NCBI RefSeq assembly: GCF_963678635.1
Contig: NC_087066.1
Location: 65,106,282-65,170,281 of the forward strand
Source: Symsagittifera roscoffensis
Lineage: Eukaryota > Xenacoelomorpha > Acoela > Convolutidae
Reading direction: 5' to 3'
DNA length: 64,000 nt
Position numbers and translations under genes: made by a program. Positions 1-8,392 of the stretch are shown in pieces; the first letter of the stretch is position 1, and each line of letters begins with the position of its first letter. Below the pieces are notes generated by a model that saw nothing but the letters and a program-made list of their open reading frames with translations, searched no databases and was not told the origin of the DNA.

Positions 1-339
1 TTCTTCGTGGGCGAGCTGTGCGAGTTTGGATAGAATTCTTGTGCGAGTGAATGAAAATATCAAAAGGTTAGTACTGCATTTGCGTTTTATCAATTTACTA
101 CATAGAATTTCAATTTTACTGCTAGTTTTGGGGAAAAATTAAGTTACAAATTTTCATCATTATTAGAATTACTGCTTTTAGGGAAATAATTTATAAATTA
201 ATTTACTACATTGGTATGAATTTTATTGAAATTTCTAGTGTAAAATATTAATAGAGTTTTTAAGAATTTGAAGAAGTTTTCGATTTTGTATTTTTCTTTA
301 TTGTATTTTGCAGATGATCGTGAGATGAAGACTAAAAAT

Positions 340-418
340 CTAAATAAAACATGGATAAAGAATGGTTAGTGTTTTATTTTAAATTTATTAGTTAAGAATA
401 TGTATAAATTATACTTAC
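340..418 (-). other. Candidate 79-nt intron just after the orf304 stop
   Basis: On the minus strand the TAA stop of the 304-aa ORF (422-424) is followed at once by CAG|GTAAGTAT, a near-ideal 5' splice site. About 55 nt further on a CACTAAC branch-point-like motif precedes a pyrimidine-rich stretch ending TTTAG at 341-340. The intron size is typical of compact tunicate genomes. It would sit in the 3' UTR of orf304 or lead to a further exon left of the window. No transcript evidence is available. Confidence 0.35.
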
Positions 419-421
419 CTG

Positions 422-1336
422 TTAGTCGTCGGGGAAAAAACCGTGGGGGAAGATGTCGTGGATTATGTCGGAATTTGTTAGTAACTTTGCTAGTATGCGA
501 ATGATGTTTTTAGTTTGAAGCAGTGGCCAAAGCAATTGAAGTGCTTTAATGGTTTTTAGTTCTTCGGTGCCAACTGCAAAATCATAAGGTGTGTTTTGGA
601 TGAGATTATATAATTTGTGGTTGTATTTAGTGTTGTGGATGAATTCTAATATTGGGATTTCTATAGGTTGAACAAATTCATGTGGGCTAAGGAAGGGTCT
701 GGATTCTTCTGCCTTGAAGGTCTTTGTGATGGGACAAAAAATATACATTTGGGTCATGGGATCATAATTGCGAAGAATACCGTGAAGGTTAGTATCTCTG
801 ATGCAATATGTGAAGTTAAGAAAAAATGGTGATGTGTATTTAGAGTTAATAAATTGAAAACGATGGTGTGGTTGTCTTGATGGAGTGTGTAGGTCAAAGT
901 GATTTTGTATAAAGCGGTAATATGTATATGTGTGGGTTTGTTTAGTGCGTAACATAATGTCGTGTGAGCAGTGCAAATCTCGTTCATGTGGTGCAAGGAA
1001 ATGAAAGGTTAGTGAAAATAATTGAAATCTTTCTTTAAAACTTTCGTAAGCTTGTGTGTCGGTTAGTGCTTCAGAAATGATGTGGTCGAATTTGCGCTCA
1101 AATATATTGAGTGTAAAAACATATGGTGTTTTGATGAAAAATTTTTCTGTGATTTGTGGGTTAGCGAAGCGATCATCATCTAAAAATTGGTCTTGGTTAG
1201 TTCGGATGATGTTATGATCGTAATATTCTAGCGTATATTCGTTAGCTCGGGGTGCAGTGTATGTTTTTAGTGATTTTTTATATCCGATGTAAGTAAATTG
1301 TCTATGTGTTAGTGGTGTAGTGAGTCGATATAGCAT
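422..1336 (-). CDS. 304-aa accessory ORF of the retroelement, function unknown
   Basis: This ORF starts with ATG at 1336 and ends with TAA. It begins 9 nt after the stop of the 294-aa ORF, as the last of four closely packed 3' ORFs. The protein is rich in aromatic residues, His and Thr, and looks folded rather than low-complexity. I see no signal peptide, clear membrane segment or known catalytic motif. Ty3/gypsy elements normally carry no gene downstream of env, so an ORF in this position recalls the accessory genes of complex retroviruses. That parallel is positional only. The uninterrupted reading frame of 915 nt in AT-rich DNA argues that it was under coding constraint until recently. A perfect splice-donor-like sequence directly follows the stop. 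Confidence 0.7.
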   Translation of the reverse strand: MLYRLTTPLTHRQFTYIGYKKSLKTYTAPRANEYTLEYYDHNIIRTNQDQFLDDDRFANPQITEKFFIKTPYVFTLNIFERKFDHIISEALTDTQAYESFKERFQLFSLTFHFLAPHERDLHCSHDIMLRTKQTHTYTYYRFIQNHFDLHTPSRQPHHRFQFINSKYTSPFFLNFTYCIRDTNLHGILRNYDPMTQMYIFCPITKTFKAEESRPFLSPHEFVQPIEIPILEFIHNTKYNHKLYNLIQNTPYDFAVGTEELKTIKALQLLWPLLQTKNIIRILAKLLTNSDIIHDIFPHGFFPDD

Positions 1337-1345
1337 ATCTTGATT

Positions 1346-2230
1346 TCAATCTATATCGATGTGAGTATTAGATAAAGGTAGGCAAAGGGGGTTAGTAAAA
1401 TGATAATATGATGTCCAATGAAGTGTAGGCATTAAAACTTGTTCATCTACAAAGCTACGTGTATCGTTAGTATCTGTAGGGGTGTTCAAAGTATACTGTG
1501 GAAATGAAGGTAAGGTGATTGCTAAAAATTCTTTCGTGTTAGTGTGATTTGGATGATTAATATATTCACGGGCTGTTCCTGTTTTTGTTGGAAATGGATG
1601 GTTTGGGAATTTTCTTTTGAAAGTGCGGTAAGCTCTATTAGTGCTAATTGATGATTCGGTGGATGTGGATGATGGTGCTAGTGATGCGGTATAAGCTGAA
1701 GATTGTGTAGGGGTAGGTGGATTTGATGATCCTATGGTTGATGAAATCTGGTTTATAGTTGAGGTGTCAAGGTGGAAGGGTTGTTGTTGTAAGGTGATAA
1801 AATTATCTAGTTCTTGGGAGATTTGGGGGGTGTCTGGAGAATTGGATGACCGATCTGAATGAAGTGAAGAGTAGGTTGGGGTAACTTGTGAAGCATAGGA
1901 GGGTGTAGAAATGGATGGGAGTGGGTTATATGGTGGGATTGGTTGAAAAGGGGGTTTCGAAAAAACTGAGGGATTGGTTTGAAAATTATTGGATGGAGAT
2001 GGTTCAGAGTCGGCAAATTCATCAGGGGTTTCAATATCTGGGTTATTGAGTTGTGAGATGGAGTATAAAACTGAGTTATGTGAATTAGTGTCTGAATTCA
2101 TGCCTGATGTTATATTATTGTTTGGGAAATCGGGTGGCGGGAAAGCAAAAAGTGGAATTATTGTAATTGGAGTGTTGAGGTTGGTTGGGTGGGAATTTGA
2201 GCGGTGTAGGGATCCAAGTTGTCGGCTCAT
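1346..2230 (-). CDS. 294-aa Ser/Thr/Pro/Asn-rich ORF overlapping env by ATGA
   Basis: The ATG (2228-2230) overlaps the TGA stop of env (2227-2229) in the form ATGA, a layout that allows translation termination and reinitiation. The protein is strongly biased towards Ser, Thr, Pro, Asn and Gln over about residues 10-200 and is probably disordered; the last third is a little more ordered, with scattered basic and aromatic residues. No zinc finger, membrane helix or enzyme motif is visible. It resembles in style the 351-aa ORF on the other side of env, but I see no clear sequence identity between them. It is probably an accessory protein of the element. Function is unknown. Confidence 0.65.
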   Translation of the reverse strand: MSRQLGSLHRSNSHPTNLNTPITIIPLFAFPPPDFPNNNITSGMNSDTNSHNSVLYSISQLNNPDIETPDEFADSEPSPSNNFQTNPSVFSKPPFQPIPPYNPLPSISTPSYASQVTPTYSSLHSDRSSNSPDTPQISQELDNFITLQQQPFHLDTSTINQISSTIGSSNPPTPTQSSAYTASLAPSSTSTESSISTNRAYRTFKRKFPNHPFPTKTGTAREYINHPNHTNTKEFLAITLPSFPQYTLNTPTDTNDTRSFVDEQVLMPTLHWTSYYHFTNPLCLPLSNTHIDID

Positions 2231-4844
2231 CGTGGGCTAAAAAAATTATTATTTTGAGACTGAAAAGCAGTTGTATGTGGTTGTTCTATAATTTGTTCAT
2301 ATGTATTTTCATCTAGTGAATTGTGTGTCATTATATGTTGAATGGGACTTTGTGATATGGTTGGTCTGAAATTTGGAGTATGTGTTATTGCTAAATTTCG
2401 AAAATTTCGTGGGACTAGTGATAATGGATGGTTATGTGGTAGGGGTGGTAACTGTGGTGCTGTAGGCGTAATGTCTACATTGTTATGTTCTTCGTCATAT
2501 GTGTTCTGTCTTGTTGCTATTTTTGTGTTGTATTCTTTTATTTGTGCGTCTAAAAGAATTTTATTTATTGATGATGAAAAAATTCCAAAAAATCCTGCAA
2601 ATAATATGCGTGCTACACTTGCTTGTCTATTTACTTGTGTGTGTATAGCGCATGTATTATAGATTCCTTTTAAGAGTGAGAAAAGAAATCCTATAAAGTT
2701 AAAGATTGCGTATAAAATAGTTAATTTTTCTAAGATGTAATAGGGCCATCCTAGAAAATCGAGAATTTCATTTTTTAGTGTAACAAAGCTAAAAATATTT
2801 ATAGATGAAATATCTTGTGGTCGGTATTTTTCACCGTTAAGATATATATAGTCTTTAATGTCTTTAAAATATCCGCTATAATCTTGTGTATAAATATCTG
2901 CAAATCCTGCTGTTTCGGCAAGTTTGCGTAAGTTTTGGTCAATTGATTGTCTTTGTATCGTGTCCATTTGTGTTAATAATTCTTGGAACTGTTGTGTTCT
3001 AATGTGATGTTGTATATCGGATTTTGAATATATTCCAATTGATTGTAAGTCAATATTTGGGTTTCGAACAATAGCTCTAATGCTTTCAGGTGAAAATTTT
3101 TTGAGTGATTGCATTAATGTGGGATATGGGGTAAGAAGGTAATATTTATCTTCATCAGGGTTCAGTTGTACTACATTGTGGCTATTTTCTGATCCACATG
3201 GGACTGCGGTATCCCAGAAATAGGTTCGTCTTGAAAGTGTGTCAACGAAGTGTACTTTATTCTTATAAAAGATAGGGATTCTTTTATAGCATCGTTTATC
3301 TTCAAAAACATATAGCGGTGATACTTTTTTGGTACAGGTATAAAACCATAAAATGTTGCCTTCATAGTCTAAAAAATTTGATCTATTGCCTGATAATAAA
3401 TATCCTGCGTAGGGTATTTTTAATACTGCTAATGCAAGTGATTGTAGGATTTGTGTTCTTTCTAATTCGCATAGTTGGTGAAGTGTTTCTAATTCAGATA
3501 GTGACATTTCTTGAAAAATTCGGCTAATTGTGTAGTCTAATTTCATATCTAGGTGAATATCATAGTGGATGTTACCGAAATATGTACTATTCATTAGTGA
3601 TAGTTCTTGTAAACGTGTGCTTCTAGTGTCATGGGGCTTTAGATGTCCACCAGGTTGATTTTTACTTTTTTGAAAATCAACTGGTATATATGATGTTCCT
3701 TCGTTTATAGGGTGACTTGTGGCGTATGGGTCGATTTTTACTTTTCCAGTGGTCATGTCGAATCCTTTTTCGTATTCAACTAATATCTCGGAGTATTGTG
3801 TTTTGTGAAGTGGATTTCTGTATTTACATGCAAGTTCTGTTTCTTGATATATTTGAAAACGTGTCAATTTATTTTCTATATTGTCTATGTTTCTAAAATT
3901 AGAACTTTGTCTTCGTGATGGATGGACTTGTTCATATGGAATTGATTGTATAAATTTTTTTTCGTGAAATTTTATCATACGAGCGTGTATTTTTGCTACT
4001 TGAAATGTTGTACATGTGTCTTCGGGGAACCAAACAGTTGTTGCTTGTGTTCGTGTTGTAGGGTCACAATAGCCTTGGTCGTTTTTAAAAGGTAATCTAA
4101 TTCCTTGATAGATCATTGTGTTGTCTGATAAATCGCGTGTGAGTTGTATTTTTTCGAGTTGTATTTTCCAATCGAAAAACATGATTTCTTGATATCCTTT
4201 ATTTTTTGTGTCTGCTTTGCAGTTTGATGGGTCATTTATACCAATTGGTGGTATCCAGTGTTTATCGTGTATATCATAAGTTAATCTTCCGTGTGCGCCG
4301 TTGTATGGGTATTTTTCATCTAATTTTATATGTCCTTGATATCTTTCAAGTTCTGCTTGATGTACAGAATCTGCAAAAACTTGGAAATATACTAATTTTC
4401 TATCTGTGTTTTTATTTCTTGTGATATTGAGTCTTAGTAACTCGTTTTTACAATCTTCGGGATTGAGATGTAGAAGTCGTTCGATATTACTTTGGTAGAA
4501 TGATTCGTGGTCAAGTCGGTTTTTATTTCCATTTGAGACTTGTGAACAATGTACTTTCTTTTCGGAAAATGTTGCTGTGAATTTATATCCTATAACTGTT
4601 GTTGCTCGGGCTTTTGAATAAAGTGTCGCTATTATATTTGTTGTTTCTATGGCTTGTGGTTCTGTTTCGCATTGTGATACTTGATTTATTGCATATTTGT
4701 GTAGTGTTTTTTGTTCGTTTTCGTCACAATCGTAATGTGTTACTAATAAATCTTCGGGTCCTGTGCGGGGGAAGGGTTTATGTTTTCATTTGAGGTTATT
4801 AGAAAAAGGAGTTGGAGAAAAATTAAAATTTTTAGAATATACAT
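2227..4844 (-). CDS. env: Env-like glycoprotein, interrupted by a frame break near its N-terminus
   Basis: A frame open from 4785 to 2227 encodes about 850 residues, the last 651 of them after an internal ATG at 4182. The N-terminal part has paired cysteines in an ectodomain-like setting. Near the C-terminus lie two hydrophobic stretches (about residues 485-506 and 527-547 counted from the internal ATG), then a tail of about 100 residues containing PTAP and Pro-rich motifs. An ATG at 4844 opens a 33-codon ORF (4844-4743) whose first ~18 residues are a textbook hydrophobic signal peptide, but in a different frame. The two frames meet near a run of five C (minus strand) at 4766-4770, so the copy appears to carry a single-nucleotide frameshift. 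The signal-peptide ATG overlaps the end of the 351-aa ORF by 13 nt, and the stop overlaps the next ORF by ATGA. The cysteine and aromatic pattern suggests the type of glycoprotein acquired by several invertebrate retroelements, but the family is not certain. Confidence 0.72.
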
Positions 4845-5887
4845 GTGTATGACAATCCTGAGTATGGGTTATAAAATGTGATGTAACCAATTGTCTTTTT
4901 GGTATATCTGTCGTATTTGTATATTACTTCAGTTGTTATAAATGGTGGTGGCAGGGATTGAGCTGTTATATTTGGTGGATTTAATGGATAGGGATGTTGA
5001 GTAATGTTGTTTAATTTAACCGTGATTTCAAATTTTAATTGTAGACTATTCTGTTGGAGTATTTGGATGTTATGAGCACGAATGTCTTCGTGAATGTCTT
5101 GTCTATATTGTAGTCTATTTAGTGCCCAGTTGTGGAGTCGGTTACTTTCTAGGTGTAGTCCAAATAATGGTGGAGGTGCTGTGAATGTATTCCAATCTAG
5201 TCTTAAAGGAATATTTGTTGATGATTGTTCTCGATATCTAGCGTCGAGGTTATTTGGGAAATTGAAGTTAAAAGGCGTTGGTGAAATCTGGCTGATTGAT
5301 GGTGTTGATGGTAGTGATAATGTTTCTGGTAGTGATGAGGATGTTGTTGTATCCGTAGAAATATCTATTGGATCATTAATTAAAATTGGTTCACCTTGTG
5401 TGGATGAATGTGTTGTCCAATATGGTAGTCGTGATGTTTGGTTTGTAGGGTTAAAGGGATTTTCACGTAATTGTTCAGATGTTGGTGTTGAACCTAAGTA
5501 ATCTGAGGGTAGGCTTGAGGTGCTACGTTGTGAAAGAAGCGTAGGGGTTTCTGGTAATATGCCAATGGGGTTTTCTGGTGTACTTTGTGATGGGGATTGA
5601 GGTATATCAAAATGAACTCGGGGAGTTTGAGAATTTCTGTTTCGTCGAGGATGTATAATTTGTCTATTTATTTCTACTGTATTTTGGTTTTGACTAAGAT
5701 TGCGTATTCTACTTAATTCTTGTGGTAATGTTGGGTATAGATTATATGTTGGTTCACTTAGAGGTGCTTGTCGTTGAACTGGTTCTAGTGGTTCAGATAA
5801 GCGAGCGTGTCGTTCTTCAAAAGTATATGGGTTATCTTGAAGGGAAATTCGTGTAGATGTTTGGGGGTTTTGGGTAGTTGTAGGCAT
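4832..5887 (-). CDS. 351-aa accessory ORF, disordered N-terminus and folded C-terminus
   Basis: ATG at 5887, TAA at 4832. Residues 1 to about 210 are rich in Ser, Thr, Pro, Gln and Asn and look disordered. The last ~130 residues are more ordered, with alternating hydrophobic and aromatic residues and a Tyr-rich C-terminus. No signal peptide or membrane segment is seen. The gene lies between integrase and env, where simple retroviruses have nothing and complex ones have accessory genes. Its end overlaps the env signal-peptide ORF by 13 nt, suggesting a shared messenger. No recognised motif; function unknown. Confidence 0.65.
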   Translation of the reverse strand: MPTTTQNPQTSTRISLQDNPYTFEERHARLSEPLEPVQRQAPLSEPTYNLYPTLPQELSRIRNLSQNQNTVEINRQIIHPRRNRNSQTPRVHFDIPQSPSQSTPENPIGILPETPTLLSQRSTSSLPSDYLGSTPTSEQLRENPFNPTNQTSRLPYWTTHSSTQGEPILINDPIDISTDTTTSSSLPETLSLPSTPSISQISPTPFNFNFPNNLDARYREQSSTNIPLRLDWNTFTAPPPLFGLHLESNRLHNWALNRLQYRQDIHEDIRAHNIQILQQNSLQLKFEITVKLNNITQHPYPLNPPNITAQSLPPPFITTEVIYKYDRYTKKTIGYITFYNPYSGLSYTCIF

Positions 5888-6000
5888 TGTCGGGTTTTCT
5901 TGGGATGATGTCGGTGAAGACTGACTTTGCGACTGTTGGTTAGCAATTTTTGATAGTTTTTTGGTCTATTCTTTTAGTGAAAAAATTTATAATTATTATT

Positions 6001-6165
6001 TTAGTATTCTTCTAGAAAAAAAATTAGGAGGATTGTTGCTAGGGCGAATGTGATGATTGCTTTTTTTATACATTTGCATATTGTCAAGATGAGGGATGAT
6101 AGAAATGTTATAAAAATTACAAATAGTAAGAAAATATCTGTTCTACTAAAGATGGTTCGTATCAT
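6001..6165 (-). CDS. Small hydrophobic protein, 54 aa, two predicted membrane helices
   Basis: ATG at 6165, TAA at 6001. After a short polar start (MIRTIFSRTD) comes one hydrophobic stretch (about residues 11-30), a short Cys/Lys-containing turn (CKCIKK), then a second hydrophobic stretch (about residues 38-51) and an acidic end. This is the layout of a small hairpin membrane protein such as a viroporin. It sits in the 1.06-kb spacer between integrase and the 351-aa ORF. Caution: T-rich minus-strand DNA yields Phe/Ile/Leu-rich frames by chance, so coding is unproven. Confidence 0.4.
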   Translation of the reverse strand: MIRTIFSRTDIFLLFVIFITFLSSLILTICKCIKKAIITFALATILLIFFLEEY

Positions 6166-6251
6166 TTAGATAAGTTTTGTGAATCGTACCTGTGGATATA
6201 GTCAATAGCTTTTGAAAGCTGGAGATATAGTTCAAATATGGAATAGAAAAT

Positions 6252-6392
6252 TTAAAAAATATTGCAAAAAATGATTAAGATTATTACAAAAGATTCAAAG
6301 GTATCAAAAAGAAATATGATGAAAGGTTTAAATATTGTGAAAAAGTTTGCGAGAATGTTTAGAATTATGGTAACTGGTCGAGAGAAGAGCAT
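6252..6392 (-). CDS. Small hydrophobic ORF, 46 aa
   Basis: ATG at 6392, TAA at 6252. Nearly the whole product is hydrophobic (Ile, Phe, Leu, Val), broken by a Lys-Pro and an Asp/Glu-containing segment, so one or two membrane passes are possible. It lies upstream of the 54-aa hydrophobic ORF in the same spacer. It could equally be a chance frame in AT-rich DNA. Confidence 0.22.
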   Translation of the reverse strand: MLFSRPVTIILNILANFFTIFKPFIIFLFDTFESFVIILIIFCNIF

Positions 6393-6946
6393 TTAAGAAA
6401 TGGCTTCTCGATCGAATATTTTTTGTTGTTTGAGGCAATTTTCAAGTGTGGTCGAATTATTTATTGGTTTTTTGACAAGTGGGTCGAGTTTTGTGAACAA
6501 TTGTTGGGGGCAAATTTTATGGTGATCGGGAGGTCTTCTTTGTCTTTATTTTCATTTGTCAAATGATCTGGGGTATTTTTGAGATTTTTTTTACTTTAGG
6601 CTAATTAAAATGGTCGTTCTTTTACTTTAGGCTAATTTAACATATTTGTTTGGGGGGTATTTGAGGTCTGAGTTGGGGAAATATTGTTGATCTTTGGTTT
6701 ATTAGATAAGTGAGGGTTATGATATTATGGTGATATTTATTGTAGTTGTCAAGTTGGAATGGTTTGCTTATTTTTGACCTGGAGGTCGCAAAGTTATAGT
6801 TATAGATATGCCTGGAGTTTAATATCGTTCGTCTAGTTGATCTGTGTTAGAGTTAGAGAAGGTGACGGATTGGATGAATCCTATTGGCTAATTATAAACT
6901 AGAATTGTTGCGTGTTTGTCAGCATGTTATTTTGAAAAATGAAAGT

Positions 6947-8392
6947 TCAAAATATTTCAGAGGTGCAAAAATTATTAAATATAAATTTAAAGCTGTTTTT
7001 GAAATTCGACTTTTTTAATATTTTAGATTGTGGAATGAATGTTTTATAGTTTTTACGTGGTTGATTTCTAAGTCGTGATGACTCTCTATGTTCTGATTTG
7101 TCGATTTGTTTTTGAGGTATTATTTTTTCTGTCATTTTTCTATTTTTTCTTCCTTTTTGTGGTGTATTTTGATCTAGCTTTATTGTATTGTTTTTTGTTG
7201 TAGTTGATTTTTTATTTTGGTTTTCGAGGTGAATGTCATGTTGTTCTTTTGTTTTATTTTCTGTATGTGGGTAATTTTGAATAACTTTTAAACCTGTGAA
7301 AGAATACAATTGAGTTAGTTCGCGTAGTGCGTATTCTTTTGGGTAATAAGGTAATAGGTTGTTTCGATGTTGAACAATTTCTTTTTGTTCTGAGTCGGTG
7401 ATTTTATATGTGACATCAGTGGGTTTGGCAATTATTTGGTATGGTCCTTTACGAAGGGGTTGTAATTTTTTAGAAATTCCTTTTTGAGTGTTAAAATTGG
7501 GTATTAAAACAAATGTTCCAATTTTTAAATCGGAGGCTGGTGTAAAGCGTGAATTTATTTGTTCATTAATGTTTTTCCTTTGTAACAACTTTTTTGTTAC
7601 TCTTTGGTAAATTTCATTGTGTTTTTTATCTCTGTTTAAAATCCATTCGGTGTGTGTACCGGAGGCTAATTTAAGAATTTGTGGGTGATGAAAATGATCT
7701 TCATCGTGTGTGTGTAGAGGTAGATTATAACAAATTGAGTCTTTATTCGGTTGACAATAACTTTGAGCATTTTTATGAGAGTTAGGTGTAAACATAATCG
7801 GTTTGCGTGGCTTTTGATTAAAAACCATTTCATATGGTGACATTCCTAGAGTTGTCGTGATTTGTGAATTATATGCTAAAGGAAATAGTTTTACATCTGC
7901 TGACCATTCGGTATATCTTGTATCATTTCCATTGATGATACATCTAAGATATTCTTGTAGTGAACGGTTCATACCTTCGACTAAGCCGTTTGTCCAAGGT
8001 GCGTGAGATGTACGTGGTTTGTGTTTGATGTTATATAAATGACATAGTGTGATAATTTCATTATTTATGAATTCTGTACCGTTGTCTGTAACTAGAATTT
8101 CTGGTAGTCCGAATTTAGCTATCCAGTGTTCATAGAGTGTTGTGTAAGCGTAATAAGCGTTACATTGTGGTACTGGGTTAAGTGCTACATAATGTGTAAA
8201 TGCGTCAACAATTACCATAATGTAGGAGTTTCCTTCGGATGAGGGTGAAATTGGTCCTTTTGTATCAAATGAAATACGGTGGTTAAAGTACAAACTTTGT
8301 CCTTTGAAATCTTGTTTTTGAGCTATTTGTTTTTGATTTGGATAAGGTTTATTTAGCTGACATACTATACAATCATTGCATAGTACTTTTAT
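6947..8392 (-). CDS. pol (IN): Integrase region of pol (CC half of zinc finger, DDE core, GPY module)
   Basis: The frame is open from just after the TAG at 8393-8395. It begins with the Cys half of the HHCC zinc finger (CNDCIVC within the first ~13 codons). The catalytic core follows: the first Asp in SFDTKG, the second in VTDNGTEF, and the Glu 36 residues later in NGLVEGMNRS, matching D,D(35)E. Downstream, LRKGPYQII is the GPY/F module of Ty3/gypsy integrases, followed by a long basic Lys/Asn-rich tail. No ATG lies near the start, as expected for an internal segment of a polyprotein. It is in the same frame as RT-RNase H, separated only by the TAG. Confidence 0.93.
   Translation of the reverse strand: MKVLCNDCIVCQLNKPYPNQKQIAQKQDFKGQSLYFNHRISFDTKGPISPSSEGNSYIMVIVDAFTHYVALNPVPQCNAYYAYTTLYEHWIAKFGLPEILVTDNGTEFINNEIITLCHLYNIKHKPRTSHAPWTNGLVEGMNRSLQEYLRCIINGNDTRYTEWSADVKLFPLAYNSQITTTLGMSPYEMVFNQKPRKPIMFTPNSHKNAQSYCQPNKDSICYNLPLHTHDEDHFHHPQILKLASGTHTEWILNRDKKHNEIYQRVTKKLLQRKNINEQINSRFTPASDLKIGTFVLIPNFNTQKGISKKLQPLRKGPYQIIAKPTDVTYKITDSEQKEIVQHRNNLLPYYPKEYALRELTQLYSFTGLKVIQNYPHTENKTKEQHDIHLENQNKKSTTTKNNTIKLDQNTPQKGRKNRKMTEKIIPQKQIDKSEHRESSRLRNQPRKNYKTFIPQSKILKKSNFKNSFKFIFNNFCTSEIF

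Larger units (their letters stand above)
5888..6946 (-). other. Integrase-to-accessory spacer
   Basis: Apart from the two small hydrophobic ORFs, this 1.06-kb spacer holds no long frame. A direct repeat of about 18 nt (ttttactttaggctaatt) occurs at about 6589 and 6620, 31 nt apart. The spacer is the natural place for splice acceptors or an internal promoter for the 3' ORFs, but I could not pick one with confidence. Confidence 0.4.

Noticed and set aside
4755-4785. Excellent 3' splice-acceptor-like sequence (pyrimidine tract then cacag|gacc) at the start of the open Env frame
   Set aside because: At first it suggested retrovirus-style splicing into env. The signal peptide encoded just upstream at 4844, and the simple one-nucleotide offset at a C run, explain the frame structure better.
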